64,000 nt of DNA from Chaetoderma sp. LZ-2023a (GCA_034401795.1 CM067369.1:88835312-88899311); one strand, 5' to 3'; positions 1 through 11,146 are shown, counted from the first letter of the stretch. Notes: a model not told the origin generated them from the sequence alone. Numbers and translations are program-made.

Positions 1-2010
1 ATAACTAAATTAACTAAACCGGCTACGGGTACATCCGCTTCCGTAGTCGTCTGTAGGTAAATATTTGTAGACTTCAGGGGACGCTTTCTAGGAGGTGGGA
101 TGCTCTCATATCAGGGCTGGTTAAATACTGTAATAGAAGCTCCGGTGTCGACGGTGGCGCTAGTGGAAACGCCACTAAGCAGACAGGCACATTTGTAGAT
201 TACCTTTCGATGAATCTGTGGAAGAGTTTTCAATGATGCCATCCACGATAATGGCATTGGAGCAGCATCACTCTGTATATATTGCGACTGTTTCCGTATT
301 GCTTCTCGTAATGTTGTAGTTGGCTGAGTGAGGAATGGGCCAGTTTGTCATCTCCGCTGGGGTGTAGGCTGTGGTGAAGACGGAGCTGGGGTAGCAATGG
401 TGGTGGTGTTGTTGTCGTCGTTTCTGTGTGAGTAGTATTGGTATAGACGGCGGCGCGTACTGGATGGCGGATAAGTTCTACCTGTGCAAGCCATTTCCGG
501 CAATGCTTCATAGGATGTCTTGTTGAAGCACAGAAGAAACAGCGTAGTTTCCACGGACATGTGTTCCTCCATCTATGTCGGCACTTGCAAATCCATGAGG
601 TGGAATGAATTGTCTCTCCTGAATTGCTACTGTCTGGATACGGAAGATGCTGCTGATTGGGGTGGTGTTCTGCATACCATCAGAGGGCACCGAGAATCTA
701 GTATGTTGGTGGCGGGACGTGGTGCTTTCAAAAACGTTGTTTCAGCGGAGGTACTACAACCCACCACTGCCGTTTTACATAGAAAAGAAGGTTGTCGTGT
801 ATAGCAAAAGAAGGGGATGTCCTTGCTGCGGATGGGGGAGGCAACGTAGGCACGGACATATTGGGAGCCGTGCTTTTTGGTGTTGATGTGTCCGTTACTT
901 TCTGTGGATGATGTGTGGCCACTGAACGTTTTTGTGTGAAAGCCGCAATTGAGCCGAGAGAGAAATGCGGGCACCGAAGTGGCTCTTTAGATTTCGGTAC
1001 CCTTAGGAGTTTGATGGTTTCTCTGGTTGCGGTGTGGTGCGGTCCGGAGCAGTCGTTGTGGAGGGAGGTCAGTTAGGACACCGCTCCCTCCAATGTCCTG
1101 GCTGTCCGCATCCGAAACAGGTGTTCGGTGGGGGTGCGGTGCTGGTATTGTTTGCTGACCTGAACTGTGTGGTGGCGAGGTTGGTGCTGAGTGTGGCTAC
1201 CAAATTGGTGAGTGCAGAGATCTGCTTATTGATCTCTTCTATCCGCTCTCTCATGTTGTCGTTGTTGTTGTTGTGCTGGTTCTCACGCCATGGGCTCCGC
1301 TGTACCCTCCTCTGTGGGCACGGCCCCTTCCTCCATGCGCTTGATTCTGACTGGGCTTCTGCATATCTGATGGTGGTGGTGTCTGTGCGGTTGGTGTTGC
1401 TGATCTGGGGGGAGCACTAGCGGGCGGGGCGATAGCTGCACCCTCTATCTCATTGATAGGATGGAGTTGGCGTCGGTTATTTTTCTCCCGCTCTAGAAAG
1501 TTCTCAATACGAACCGCGGTTGCCGTTAATTGGGCCAAACTTCCATGGTTGCTGAGAAATAGGTTTTCTTTTAGAGCGGGTTCACTGCTTAATGCATCGA
1601 TGAAAGTATCGAGATGCAAGTGAAGTACGCCCTCCGTATTGGTGCTCGGCTATGCCCGGGTGACTAGCCTCCGAATTTGGCTAGCTAACTCAGGAAGAGT
1701 TTCTCCCACGCGTCGTCGAAGATTTTAAAGTTGAAGACGACTGGTTTCTCCGAGGGCTGTGTCACAAAATCGCTCCGTGAGTGCTCGTTCCAACTATGTG
1801 TAGGTGGGTGTACAATCCGTTCCCAGATCCACAAGAACCTGCAGAGTTTTTCCCGAATGTTTTGCTGCGAGATACTCACCCATTTGTCTACCGTCCCAGC
1901 GGTTAGTCCGACTTATTATTTCGAACTGGATTTTATAATTGGTCCAGTAATTCTCCCCACTAAATTCGGGAGGGAGGATGACTCGGCCAAAACCGCGGGA
2001 AGAGTGAAGT
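1..2010 (-). pseudogene. Ty3/gypsy-type gag-protease remnant, copy 1
   Basis: Read on the minus strand, a retrotransposon polyprotein runs from about 2010 to the window edge in several frames. Near 1934-1969 is FSGENYWTNY, a typical start of a gypsy gag core. It is followed by ALTERF, LPELASQIRRLV and FIDAL blocks, with in-frame stops at about 1724 and 1648. A CCHC zinc knuckle (CFGCGQPGHWRERC) lies at about 1075-1119 and ends at a stop. A second CCHC knuckle (CFFCASTRHPMKHC) is at 500-541 in another frame. At 135-152 is SATVDTGAS, the retropepsin active-site motif. Reverse transcriptase and integrase would lie to the left of base 1. Stops and frameshifts show it is dead. Family assignment rests on gag order and motifs, not on pol. 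Confidence 0.8.
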
Positions 2011-2464
2011 GGTTGAAATCCGGGTGGTGCAGGTATCTGAGAAGTCGATGATTGAACTGAAGTTCGTCGTGGTGCCGGTGGCAGTGGTGTTGGTGTCTCC
2101 CGTCAATGCCGATGCCGAGGAGCTAGGACATGCATACTCCAATTTACTGAGTCCGCCCCGTTTGTTGAGCCATAGACCGGCATGGGTCTATGAATGGGAG
2201 GCGGATTGTGGTGGAGTGCGCAGCGTTCCTCCCGCTGTGAGGACTGTCATTCCTCATATGGCGCTGGTACAATTGGCTGACTCGAGACCACACTTGATGA
2301 CAGAGAAAGGTGGTAGGTTGTGTGGCCAGAGCATTAGAGACGAGGGTAACTGCTTACTGTCTGCTGGTTTCATCGTAACCGCAGCAGTGCCTCTCGGTTT
2401 TGAGTTCTTGAATCTCTGTTCGACAACCGCCGCTAAAATTTATGCTAGACCAATAAGCAGAATG

Positions 2465-2665
2465 ATGTTGGGCCAACCTAGACAGTCAATGTTGGCCGAA
2501 TGTTATGTGTGTATGTGTTTGGGCCAACGTTGGGAGGAGGTATTGGGCCAACATGCTGGGCCAATGTTAGACAAATTAGCAGAATGACGTTGGTCCAACA
2601 TAGACAGCCAACATTGGGCCAGCATTACAGCATACATTGGGCCAACCTGGGGCCAACGTAGTATT
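2465..2665. repeat. Cluster of TTGGGCCAAC motifs
   Basis: At least eight close variants of TTGGGCCAAC occur in 200 bases (e.g. about 2469, 2519, 2551, 2591, 2637). Each is nearly its own reverse complement, so the stretch can pair with itself in many ways. Function unknown. Confidence 0.7.
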
Positions 2666-2784
2666 GTTCTCTGGGTATATAATACCAAACTACCATAAAT
2701 ATCAACAGCTGCTATCATCTTCTAAATTATTGTTTCATAGAAAACTATGCCAATTTATCACAAAGGTCATCACAAAATTCTCGA

Positions 2785-2786
<2 letters not shown>

Positions 2787-2843
<57 letters not shown>

Positions 2844-2922
2844 GTGGTGATAGGCATTCTTGTTGCTCCTGATTGTACTGTTAGACATGTTACCACTGCT
2901 ACTAGGGCTACCGTTACTGCTG

Positions 2923-3011
<89 letters not shown>

Positions 3012-3126
3012 GCCGTCGCATCTGCAGCTGCTACTGCTGCTGCTGCTACGGTTGTTGCTGCTGCTGTTGCTGATGCCGCTGATGTTACTACTGCTACTAC
3101 TACTACTACTACTACCACCGCCGCCG

Positions 3127-3164
<38 letters not shown>

Positions 3165-3177
3165 GCTACTACTACTA

Positions 3178-3219
<42 letters not shown>

Positions 3220-3260
3220 ATACTGATACTGCTACCGCCGCCGCTGCTGCTGCTGTTTCT
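2787..3260. repeat. Composite trinucleotide microsatellite (TAA, CTG, CTA)
   Basis: A (TAA)n tract at 2787-2842 is followed, after about 80 bases, by (CTG)n at about 2918-2972 and then (CTA)n blocks interrupted by CCG/CTG triplets to 3260. Long open frames on both strands here are poly-Ala, Leu, Ser, Thr or Val artefacts of the triplets. Confidence 0.95.
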
Positions 3261-3474
3261 GCCGCTGCTGGAGCACAGCAGCGATGGCAACAGTGGTGGA
3301 AGCGATGACAGCGAAAGTAGCAGCAACAGCTACTACCACTATGTCGTCCACATCTAATACCAATTATGATGATTGTGGTGATTAACTACCGTATACAACT
3401 AGACTATTAACAAACACTATGCTATCTACACAAAGAATTGTACTTGCAATAATAATAATAATAACTCAACTGTT

Positions 3475-3740
3475 CTGTTTATATCTCAGGTTTGGTTAAT
3501 CATACTGGACCCAAACTTGGGCACATGCTTCCTTATAAGGACAAAATATCACACACTGGTATTGAGGGCAAAAGGCCAAAAGTCACAGTAACCGTGGTAA
3601 AAAAAATTTCAACATGATCACTTTCTGTTTAGCTCAACTTAGCAGTTTATATCTATTCCTTGGTTAATCATACTGGAGCCAAACTTGGACATATGCTTCC
3701 ATATACATATAGACAAGCCTATTGATAAGCCTTCTTTAGT
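3475..3740 (-). repeat. Dispersed repeat family H, reverse copy
   Basis: The text TCAGGTTTGGTTAATCATAC occurs at about 3487 and a near-repeat at about 3660. It matches the reverse complement of the 26.1-26.9 kb repeats (GTATGATTAACCAAACATGA). It is a non-coding dispersed repeat. Confidence 0.6.
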
Positions 3741-3744
3741 TATT

Positions 3745-4200
3745 TTATGTTTGAAGTCAAGTTTCATAGATCATTGTAAAGTCAAGCTTCATGGTTGCAT
3801 TTCTGTTTGAAACTGTTGGATAAACGGTTAGGCGGCCATCTTGGATGTCTTCCCACCAAACATTCCCATATTGAAGCAATGTAAAATGTCTTCTCGAGAA
3901 CCTCTGGGCCGATTTCAAGTATATTTGACAGGACTTATTCTTAGGGCATAGGTACACAAGTTTGTTCAAAGGAAAGCGATCGGCCAGGTTGGCCTACAGC
4001 CATCTTGGAATTTGGCAGATTTTTCGAAACATCTTTAAAAATCTTCTCTGAAACCGCTTGGTGGGATCGATGCAAACCTCATGAAATATGATCTAGGGCT
4101 TACCACGTCACATACATAGTTTGGCTGAAGTTAAAAAATCAGTGACTGCTCGTCAATACAGTAGTCTGGATCGATTGAAGTTCTGGCACTAAAATCCCAA
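3745..4200 (-). repeat. Dispersed repeat family G, reverse copy
   Basis: Read in reverse, this carries the family G phrases: the equivalents of 'CCAAGATGGC', 'AACTTGTGTACCTATGCCCTAA' in spaced form, and 'CCGATCGC'. They match 9300-9700 and 58.9-61.2 kb. It is a truncated copy with no protein-coding capacity. Confidence 0.75.
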
Positions 4201-4448
4201 AAGACTAGAACAGTTCTCAATTTTTTGGTATGTGTAAATGCTATTTTCAAGGATTTCAATTTATATCTTGTCTTCTTGATGTAAACGATGATGCTTTGGG
4301 ACTGACATATGCAACAACAAGGTATATATTCTATTCCATGTTGAAAAACGCTTGAATATGTTTGACCTACACGATTTCCGCATTTGATTTGGGGACATCA
4401 TGATTTGATGCACACCGCAGGCCTACAATAGTTCTTTCTTGCCTTGTC
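4200..4448. other. No gene seen
   Basis: AT-rich non-coding sequence between a family G copy and a LINE fragment. I see no open frame of note, RNA gene or terminal repeat. Confidence 0.5.
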
Positions 4449-4679
4449 CTACTTTGGTCTAATGGTTTGCTGCACATAATAGCCAGGAAAAGAAAGCGTG
4501 TCAGTCTCTTTGTAGTGTATTTCGGCAAGGCATACCATGTCAAATTTCATTGCCTTGTTTTTGATTTCGGGGTCATTTAGTTTCCAAATCCTCTGGCTAT
4601 CTTCATTTGCATGGGCTCCACCAATATTCCAGAAACAAAATGTTAGCTTACATATTCCAGACATGAAAAAAGATAGCAC
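4449..4679 (-). pseudogene. LINE endonuclease N-terminal fragment
   Basis: The minus-strand translation contains LTFCFWNIGGA followed about 30 residues later by FDMVCLAEIHYKE and LSFPGYYV. This is the order of the first conserved blocks of an APE-type LINE endonuclease: the W-N motif, then E-T-H, here E-I-H with the catalytic Glu kept, then a PGY block. It is cut off on both sides and joins family G repeat on its C-terminal side. It is probably the partner of the C-terminal endonuclease fragment at 5216-5599, which lies on the other strand. Confidence 0.6.
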
Positions 4680-5173
4680 ATATATACGAGGTCATAAATA
4701 ATACCAGCAAAGTGTTCTCAGCAGCAGTGGTATAAATATATTCAGTTCATCTACTTTGGACACTAGCTCCGGGGTCGGAGACAAACCCAACACCACAGGG
4801 ACAACTGATTGCTAATCAATTTGAGGAGTTGCCATTCCATGGCCCTAGTACTAATTCCTAGGTAGATGAGTATGATTCTTCATCTAGAGATCCCTCAGAG
4901 TCCAGTTGTGTATCCACCATATCTGCATGCAAATAGCCACTACACAGAATAAGCCCAACGTGTAGGCATACTCGCTCTACATATCGACTCACCGAGCACA
5001 AACCCCATTTGTCCTGCAGCTATGTATACAATACCTACACTATAAGATTTAACCCTTTCGCCGATTATCCATTTCTCATTTCCGTTGAGCATTTCAGACT
5101 CTATTTGACAGGAAGCCATTGCTGCCTTAGGCAGTAATGGTCTCCAGCCAAACCAAGTAAAAATACACAACAG

Positions 5174-5175
<2 letters not shown>
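4680..5175. other. Unassigned spacer
   Basis: Lies between the two LINE endonuclease halves. Short open frames occur on both strands but none shows a recognisable motif. I cannot tell whether it is scrambled LINE or older sequence. Confidence 0.4.

Positions 5176-5214
<39 letters not shown>
5176..5214. repeat. (GA)n microsatellite
   Basis: About 19 uninterrupted GA units directly precede the plus-strand LINE endonuclease fragment and may mark the rearrangement junction. Confidence 0.95.
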
Positions 5215-5215
<1 letters not shown>

Positions 5216-5217
<2 letters not shown>

Positions 5218-5599
5218 CCTACAGCTCATCTTTGATTCGACAGATAGTCTTAAGTCAATTATTGATTACGTCCTTGTGAGGGACAATGATTTCTATATGA
5301 TCGAAAGTGTAAATATTCAGGATGCTGCTGAATTACTGTCAGATCATCATGTACTATTATTCACTCTTAACACCGAACTTCCAGTCCAGAATAAGAAACA
5401 CCAAAATGTATTACCCACTGGGAGACTAAAATGCCATCAAGCTGGTCTTGATCACTACAAAATAAATATTGGGAAAATGATCAAGGCTATTCCAGCAAAA
5501 GACATAACTAGTGGTTTGAACATGGAATACATAAATGGTTATTGTTATTGCATCAAATGTGTTTTAGCAATCAGAAACGCTACACAGAAATGTGTATAG
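5216..5599 (+). pseudogene. LINE endonuclease C-terminal fragment
   Basis: The plus-strand frame reads LKSIIDYVLVRD and, 17 residues on, ELLSDHHVLLFTL. S-x-I-D-Y and S-D-H are the last two conserved blocks of APE-type LINE endonucleases; the final His is part of the active site. The frame stays open for about 80 more residues without a recognisable reverse transcriptase block and then stops at 5599. The fragment starts right at the (GA)n tract, with no N-terminal half on this strand. Confidence 0.6.
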
Positions 5600-5624
5600 C
5601 AATGTCAATGTTAATTTGAGTATG

Positions 5625-7190
5625 TTTATTTGGAGCAATTGCACTTGCACAGGTCTGTGCATCTCCAATGGGCTTTCTTGCAAGCACACCTGACACCACA
5701 GCCAGTTTTGCCTTTACAACCACATTTAACCAACACTCTACTAGCTTTGGAAGCAACTGGAATCGCTGTCCACACTGGGGTCCATGAATTATTTTCTTTG
5801 TCAATCGTCCATCCGCACCCTTCATGTGATGATACTTATTGTTGTGGCAGGCTAGAGGTCACCCAGATTACTGCCTGGTAAGCAGCACGATTCGAATGTT
5901 ACAGTAGAGCACCTTGAGTTCGCGGAATGGTTTCCAGTGTTTTTCTTTCTGAGAAAACATCCCTTTGCGTGTCTCTTTAACACAGTTCAGATGGCTGGCC
6001 TTATCATATAGGACAACTGTGAACTGCTCAAGCAGCTTGAATTGTTCAGCATCAACATCTAGCTTAGTGCATGGATTCTCCACCAAAACATGAAAGCTTT
6101 TGTGACATCAGGATATGACGCCCAGGCATCCCATGCCGATCTTTTTCTCTTTCCAAAGAATTCAGAGACTGTATCACAGCCTGTGAAACTGTGGAAGACT
6201 GGTAAGGCCATTGAGTTGTCTTTTCCTAGTGCCTGACTGATTGCATTGATGTGAAAATAGGTGAAGCATTTCCCTGTGTCGAAAGCCACCCATATGTCTG
6301 CAGCAGGGCATATACTTTATAAGTGGTGAAACTTCCCAATTAGGATAATGATAACATCCGTATCCACAGTATGAACAAGACATGTGGCAGAGTTATCCAG
6401 CAAAGCATCCTACACATGAAGCAGTATTCTTGTGTCCGCTTCGTCATGATCACTTTCTAGCATGCTGTGGTTGGTTCCTCTGATGATAACTCTTTGACTA
6501 GATGTAATAACAACCGCTTTTTGAGTGGGAAATTCATGGGCAGCAACTTTGTCTTTGAATCACAGAGACAATCTGGCCAGTTCCCAGGGATTTTATAATC
6601 GACATATTCATCAAAGGTTGTGGTTCTCTTTGGAGATAGTAGATGCACAACAGTGGCTCCGTCTAGAACTTTAATGTCAAATGTGCTTGGAGGCTGTAGC
6701 TTAGCTAATTTTTCTCTGGAATACAGCTGACCAGAAGTAACAAACAGGTCGATATTATCATCTAGATCGTGCACGTCCGCAGAACCTATTTCTGTATCAG
6801 TCGTTTGGATGAGACAAGTTAGCAAGTCAGATTTCTTTCCAATGCAGACTTTACCTCTGTCAGAAAGTGAGGCGGGATATAGATGATTCTCATGCATAGA
6901 AATACATCCATATCCGTCTCCCTGTGCAGATCTACTATGTATAATGTGGAGAAAATATCTACATCAGTTTTCAGAGTTGTGATCGTATCAGCTTGTTTAG
7001 TTTTCTGTTTAGGAACATGATACCTGAAGAGTCGTAGGGAGATTTTCTTGATTGGTTTATGAATAGAGCTGGTGCAGTCTATCAGCATTGATTTGCGGTA
7101 GTCATCGTATTGATTCTTGCCCAAGACTTCCACAGTGCAGACAGTGTCAACAACATATTCATTCATAATATTGAAAATATCCAGGGTTAG
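5625..7190 (-). pseudogene. Repetitive FEN1/XPG-I-like nuclease with CXC tail, C-terminal half
   Basis: Read from 7190 down, in shifting frames: NEYVVDTV and LGKNQYDDY; a block with DMDVFF then HENHLYPASLSD (6900 area); LDGATVVHLL and TFDEYV (about 6600-6680); EADTRILLHV and VHTVDTDVIIILIGKF (about 6320-6430, with one stop); IWVAFDTGKCF (about 6290); FHSFTGCDTVSEFFGKRK (about 6140-6190); LEQFTVVLYDK; RAAYQAVIW; and a tail LVKCGCKGKTGCGVRC with further CxC pairs ending at about 5627. Acidic EADT, DTD and GCDT blocks in this order resemble the catalytic core of FEN1/XPG nucleases (inference). Cysteine spacing resembles CXC/tesmin domains. I know the block order from repetitive invertebrate proteins but have no family name. 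Stops, frameshifts and a deletion show it is broken. The N-terminal half is at 9953-11146. Confidence 0.7.
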
Positions 7191-7889
7191 TAGCTTTGGT
7201 TAGGGCTGTTCGGTTATGGAAATATATAATCGATTATGATGTCTGGGAAATAATCGATTTAATCGGATAATCGATTATTTAATCTTGGAACTTTGAAAGT
7301 AGCAACTAAGTAGTGAGGGGGAGAGTAGGAGGGGAGGGGGAGGATGTGGGCGCGTGAGGAGGGGGGGGAGGGAGGACACGAGTGAACGCACGCGCGTGAG
7401 AGAGAGAGAGAGGAGAGTATATCTTTCTTAATAATAATAATAATAAATAAATAAATAAATAATTAAAATGCCTGATTTTCTATAAAAATAAAAGAATACG
7501 CAATTTTGTAAATTGGTCATAGTTAGGTTTATATTACGTCAACTAAGTAGGCCTATGAAAAGACCGCAAGACGTTCAATAGGACAGGCTATATCATCACA
7601 AGTCCTCTGATTGGCTGAATATGAGGAACAACCCCGCCCAATATAATGAAGTCAATTTGGAATCTATTGTTCACTCGTTCCCATTGGAGAGCAGTCTTAA
7701 AAAGCCGGAGCGTATGCTCAGGTTTTCAAGCCAGTAAAAAGGTGGCAATTTAATTTTAACATTACAGAGATTAACGTTTAATTATATAAAGCTCTCCCTT
7801 AGCGCCTATCTACGATGTTTCCCTATTTTCCAGCATTATAAAAGGCGAATATTTTGAAAATTATTTGACTGCAAGTTGTTGCTGTCTTA
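7190..7889. other. Insert start: hAT-like end and simple repeats
   Basis: TAGGGCTGTTCGGTTATGG at about 7203 followed by several ATCGATTA words looks like one end of a hAT transposon; I see no partner end. Then come purine-rich (GAG, GA) and (TAA/TAAA) tracts to about 7460 and unassigned AT-rich DNA. ATTGG at 7611, CCCGCCC at 7634 and a second ATTGG at 7684 resemble promoter boxes but no gene follows. I see no coding exon. Confidence 0.4.
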
Positions 7890-8056
7890 GGCAGTGTAGT
7901 ACTGATCGACCGGACGGGTACTGACCACCCCAGCTGAGCTGGGTGCAGAACGGCCACTCTGGATTTATTCCAAGCACGACCCCATAAATTGGAGGGTATG
8001 CGTATGTGAGGCCTATAGGAGGCTTTTGTTGAAAATGGCTAAGTCCATTAAAACGT
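7890..8056 (+). repeat. Dispersed repeat M, uninterrupted copy
   Basis: Matches the two pieces that flank the DIRS element at 37720-37825 (ACCACCCCAGCT, TTCCAAGCAC) and 44735-44795 (CGGCTAAGTCCAT). It therefore serves as the empty-site reference for that insertion. It abuts gag copy 2 at 8057 and could be part of its leader or LTR (inference). Confidence 0.7.
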
Positions 8057-9060
8057 GTGGTGCACATCGACGCGTTAAGCAGAGAACCCGCCTTGAAGGA
8101 AAAATTGTTCCTTCCGGAGCACGGTAGCCTCCTTCAATTAACAACCACCGCGGTTCGTATCGAAAACTTCTTGGAGCGGGAGAAACACACTCGCCGCCAA
8201 CTGCATCCTATAAACGAAGTTAATGATGTAAGCGTCCCCACCACCACAACAGAATCCACCACTGCAACCACCAACACCGCAGCATCTGACCAACACGCGC
8301 ACCAAGAACAAAACACCAGGCAAAATCACACGTCTAGAGGAAGGGGGCGTGGCCAATCCCATCACGGGGGCCACAACAACGCACCACGATGCGGGAACAA
8401 GCATAATAATAACAACCGACAAAATATGCATGATAGGTTAGAACAGATTACTAAACAGATCTCTGCAGTCACCAATCTGGTCACCTCACTCAGTACAACA
8501 GTAGCCACACAATCCACCACCAGACTAGTCACCACTACAGTTTCAGCACCGCCACCAAACATGTGCATGGGTCCACAAGAAGAAGCATCGTTGAAAGGAT
8601 GGAAAACTAGCACGCCGTCACTGTTTCTTCTGCGTTTCAACCAAACATCCCATGATGCACTGTCAGAAGTGGCTCACACAGGTAGCCCTCACCCGTGAAC
8701 GCGAAAATCCTATCCGCACTGCTGTTTACACCAGTTCAGCATACACGGAACCAGCAACAACGTTAAATTAACACCACCACCATTGCTACCCCCAACTCCG
8801 TGATCGCCTAAGCAATCGCAGCAGCAGCGACGACGGGTTGGTCCTTTCCACACTCAGCCACCAACTGCACTCATGGAAGCCATCCGGAAACAAGCCGACT
8901 ATATACAGAATGATACCGCACCACCCACATTTCCGCAAATGGTATCATTGGAAACTCTTCTGCAGGTCCACTGTAAAGTAATATATAAGTGTGCCTGCCT
9001 GTTTAGCAGTGTTTCCACAGATGATTTGTACTTCTTTTGCATTACTACCACACACCAAAT
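8057..9060 (+). pseudogene. Ty3/gypsy-type gag remnant, copy 2
   Basis: Closely matches copy 1 but on the other strand: IDALSREPALKE, then TAVRIENFLERE and RRQLHPINE at the start, then a Thr/Asn/Gln-rich linker and LEQITKQISAVTNLV. The first zinc knuckle is damaged (only NMCMG remains). A second knuckle, CFFCVSTKHPMMHC, is intact at 8622-8663 in a different frame. Near 8975 is KVIYKCACLFSSVST, the segment just before the protease motif in copy 1, after which the match ends and a family G repeat begins. The 5' part of gag, protease and pol are absent. Confidence 0.8.
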
Positions 9061-9066
9061 ATGAAG

Positions 9067-9945
9067 TGTCAAAATTGTTGGTGGGTGGTTTAGCAGTCTT
9101 TTGTGGACATTTTTGCAAGTGCAATATGGCTGCCAAACACACTGAATTTTGATTGGTCCATGGTGCCCATGTTTTGTTGATGGATCAACTTCCCTTGAAC
9201 AAATTTTAATGGCCTGATCCCTTCAGCGGTTCTGGAGGAGTCATTTTCGGGAAAAATAGGTCATCCAACATGGTCGTCGAACCATTTGGTCAATCAAGTC
9301 CTCTTGAACAAGCTTGGCTTACCTCTTGGCCTAGATGAAGATTCCCCAAGCGGTTTCGGAGAAGATTTTTAAAGACATTTCCTAAAATCGGCCAAAATGG
9401 TCGCTGGCAAATTGGCCGATCGGGTTCATTTACACAAACTTGGATCCCTATGCCCTAAAGGATGCTTCAAGTCTTCTTGACCAAACTTAGCTTACCTCGA
9501 TGTTTCATGAGTTTTGAATTGATTCCTCAAGTGGTTTTGGAGAAGATTTTTAAAGACGTTTCCTAAAATCGGCCGAAATCCAAGATGGCCACCAGCCAAA
9601 TTGACCGATTGCATCCATTTGAACAAACTTGGATCCCTATGCCCTAAGGATGTTTCCTGCCAAATATAATTGAAATTGGCCCAGTGGATCTTGAGCAGAA
9701 GTTGTTTAAAGGAAAAGTTGACGGACAGACGACGGACGGACACATGACAGACGGTCACGACAGCATAAGCTCACTCGGCCTTTCAGGCAAGGTGAGCTAA
9801 AAACCAGAGCCTGCGTCTACTTAGAATATGAGCTCTACAGGAAATAATTTGGCAAAGAAATAATATAAAACCAATTTCGGCCTCAAAATCCATCAAATAA
9901 AATATCAAATATGGACACCAAACATGCTATATTTGATTGGCCCAT
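9067..9945 (+). repeat. Dispersed repeat family G, 5'-truncated copy
   Basis: Begins inside the family G unit (AAATTGTTGGTGGGTGG) and carries 'AAGATGGCC' phrases and the ACGGACGGACAC tail. Near 9768-9798 it has a terminal hairpin, AGCTCACTCGGCC paired with AGGCAAGGTGAGCT. After the hairpin (9800-9945) is a further G-like block with CGGCCTCAAAATCCATCAA. Non-coding. Confidence 0.75.
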
Positions 9946-9952
9946 ATTTGCA

Positions 9953-11146
9953 GGGTGAACATCTCTGTGTTGTTCCGACTATGTCCCGGTCAACGTGTCA
10001 GTCAATGACCGCAGAGCGTGTGTGTACTGTGCTATGATGTGTGCAGTGAGAAGCCATTTTGTTCTAGTGGATTCCTTGTGCGTTATATTGATCAATCCAC
10101 CCTGTGTCTTCCCAGCTCTCATTAGACTCTGTTAAATTGTCATATCAGACCAGGTACCACTCCAATACAGTTTAGCATTCCTGCGTACAGCAAAGTTCCC
10201 TTCGTGCATGGGACCATCCAGACAAGTACATAGATCATCAGAATCTTGGAGGTAAAGGCGACAACACGTTGTGTAATTGTTGTGCCCTGCAGCAGCAAAG
10301 AATGGCAACATTAGTTGTGTTGCCTTTAAATGAAGGAGCCAATTACCAGTACGCTCAGCCCTGATGAACAATCATACAATGGCGACAAATTCCATGAACA
10401 ACGACCACAATTTACCAGTTCTTGATTTCTCTACGTTTTCCTTCAAATTAGAAACTTGCTTACATAGGTCTTGCAAATGGTCATTGTCACAAACATCGTC
10501 TGCTGAAATATCATGTGACATAATAGCATCGTATAAATTGCGCAGCTCTGACCACATATCATCCGTTGACATATGTGTTTGACTTTCACAGCATGTTTCT
10601 GTTTCGGTTGTTTGCTCATCCGAAGCGTCATCGCTATCAGGATCAACATCACTTTCTTCATCTTGCAGCTCTGCAAATTCAGATTCACCATATGTACTGC
10701 TGGGTTTGTTGTCTGCCACACACGTTGAACAAGGTCCCCTGGACTACACTGAGCTTACCCTTACTAACATATATGTGAGAATGCTGTTCAGGGTGACGGC
10801 GGACAGCATCAAAGTCGAGCTCTTCAGCACATATCAAACAATGAGTATGGTAATCATAATGATTAGATTCGGAGTGCAGTGTAGGGGTAGATGGTCGCAC
10901 TCCTTCATCGTTTCTGTTTTGCTGTTGCACTTTTGCAATATTTGTAGGCAATGTGTAATTTTTGTAGCATTTATCGTGTACATAATGTTCGTTCGATGGA
11001 GATAGTTTCAAATCAATACCATCTCCACGAAGCTTTGAAGCGTCAAGCAGCGTTGAAAGCCCTTTATGACTAAGTTTTCTAGAACTGCTGCTATCATGGG
11101 AAACATTACATACAACACATGGTTTTTCTTGCGTAGGGTCAGACAT
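9953..11146 (-). pseudogene. Repetitive FEN1/XPG-I-like gene, N-terminal half
   Basis: From an ATG at 11146 the minus strand encodes MSDPTQEKPCVVC and, 50 residues later, HDKCYKNYT: a C-x2-C...H-x3-C zinc-binding pair. A second C-x2-C (HCLICAEE) and VCGRQQTQ follow. After a frameshift near 10700 there is an acidic stretch. Then come RAERTGNWLLHL, MLPFFAAAGHNNY, NFAVRRNAKLYWSG, LMRAGKTQGGL and, near 9960, EQHRD. This is the usual N-terminal order of the same repetitive protein whose C-terminal half is at 5625-7190. The break falls between the QHRD block and the DIFN/NEYVV block. At least one frameshift and two stops make it non-functional. Confidence 0.65.

Noticed and set aside
2735..3357. 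Long open frames encoding poly-Ser, poly-Ala, poly-Leu or Thr/Ala proteins
   Set aside because: They follow wholly from trinucleotide repeats and are open in several frames on both strands.
7600..7700. Promoter-like ATTGG and CCCGCCC boxes
   Set aside because: No TATA box at proper spacing and no gene downstream other than a dead gag.
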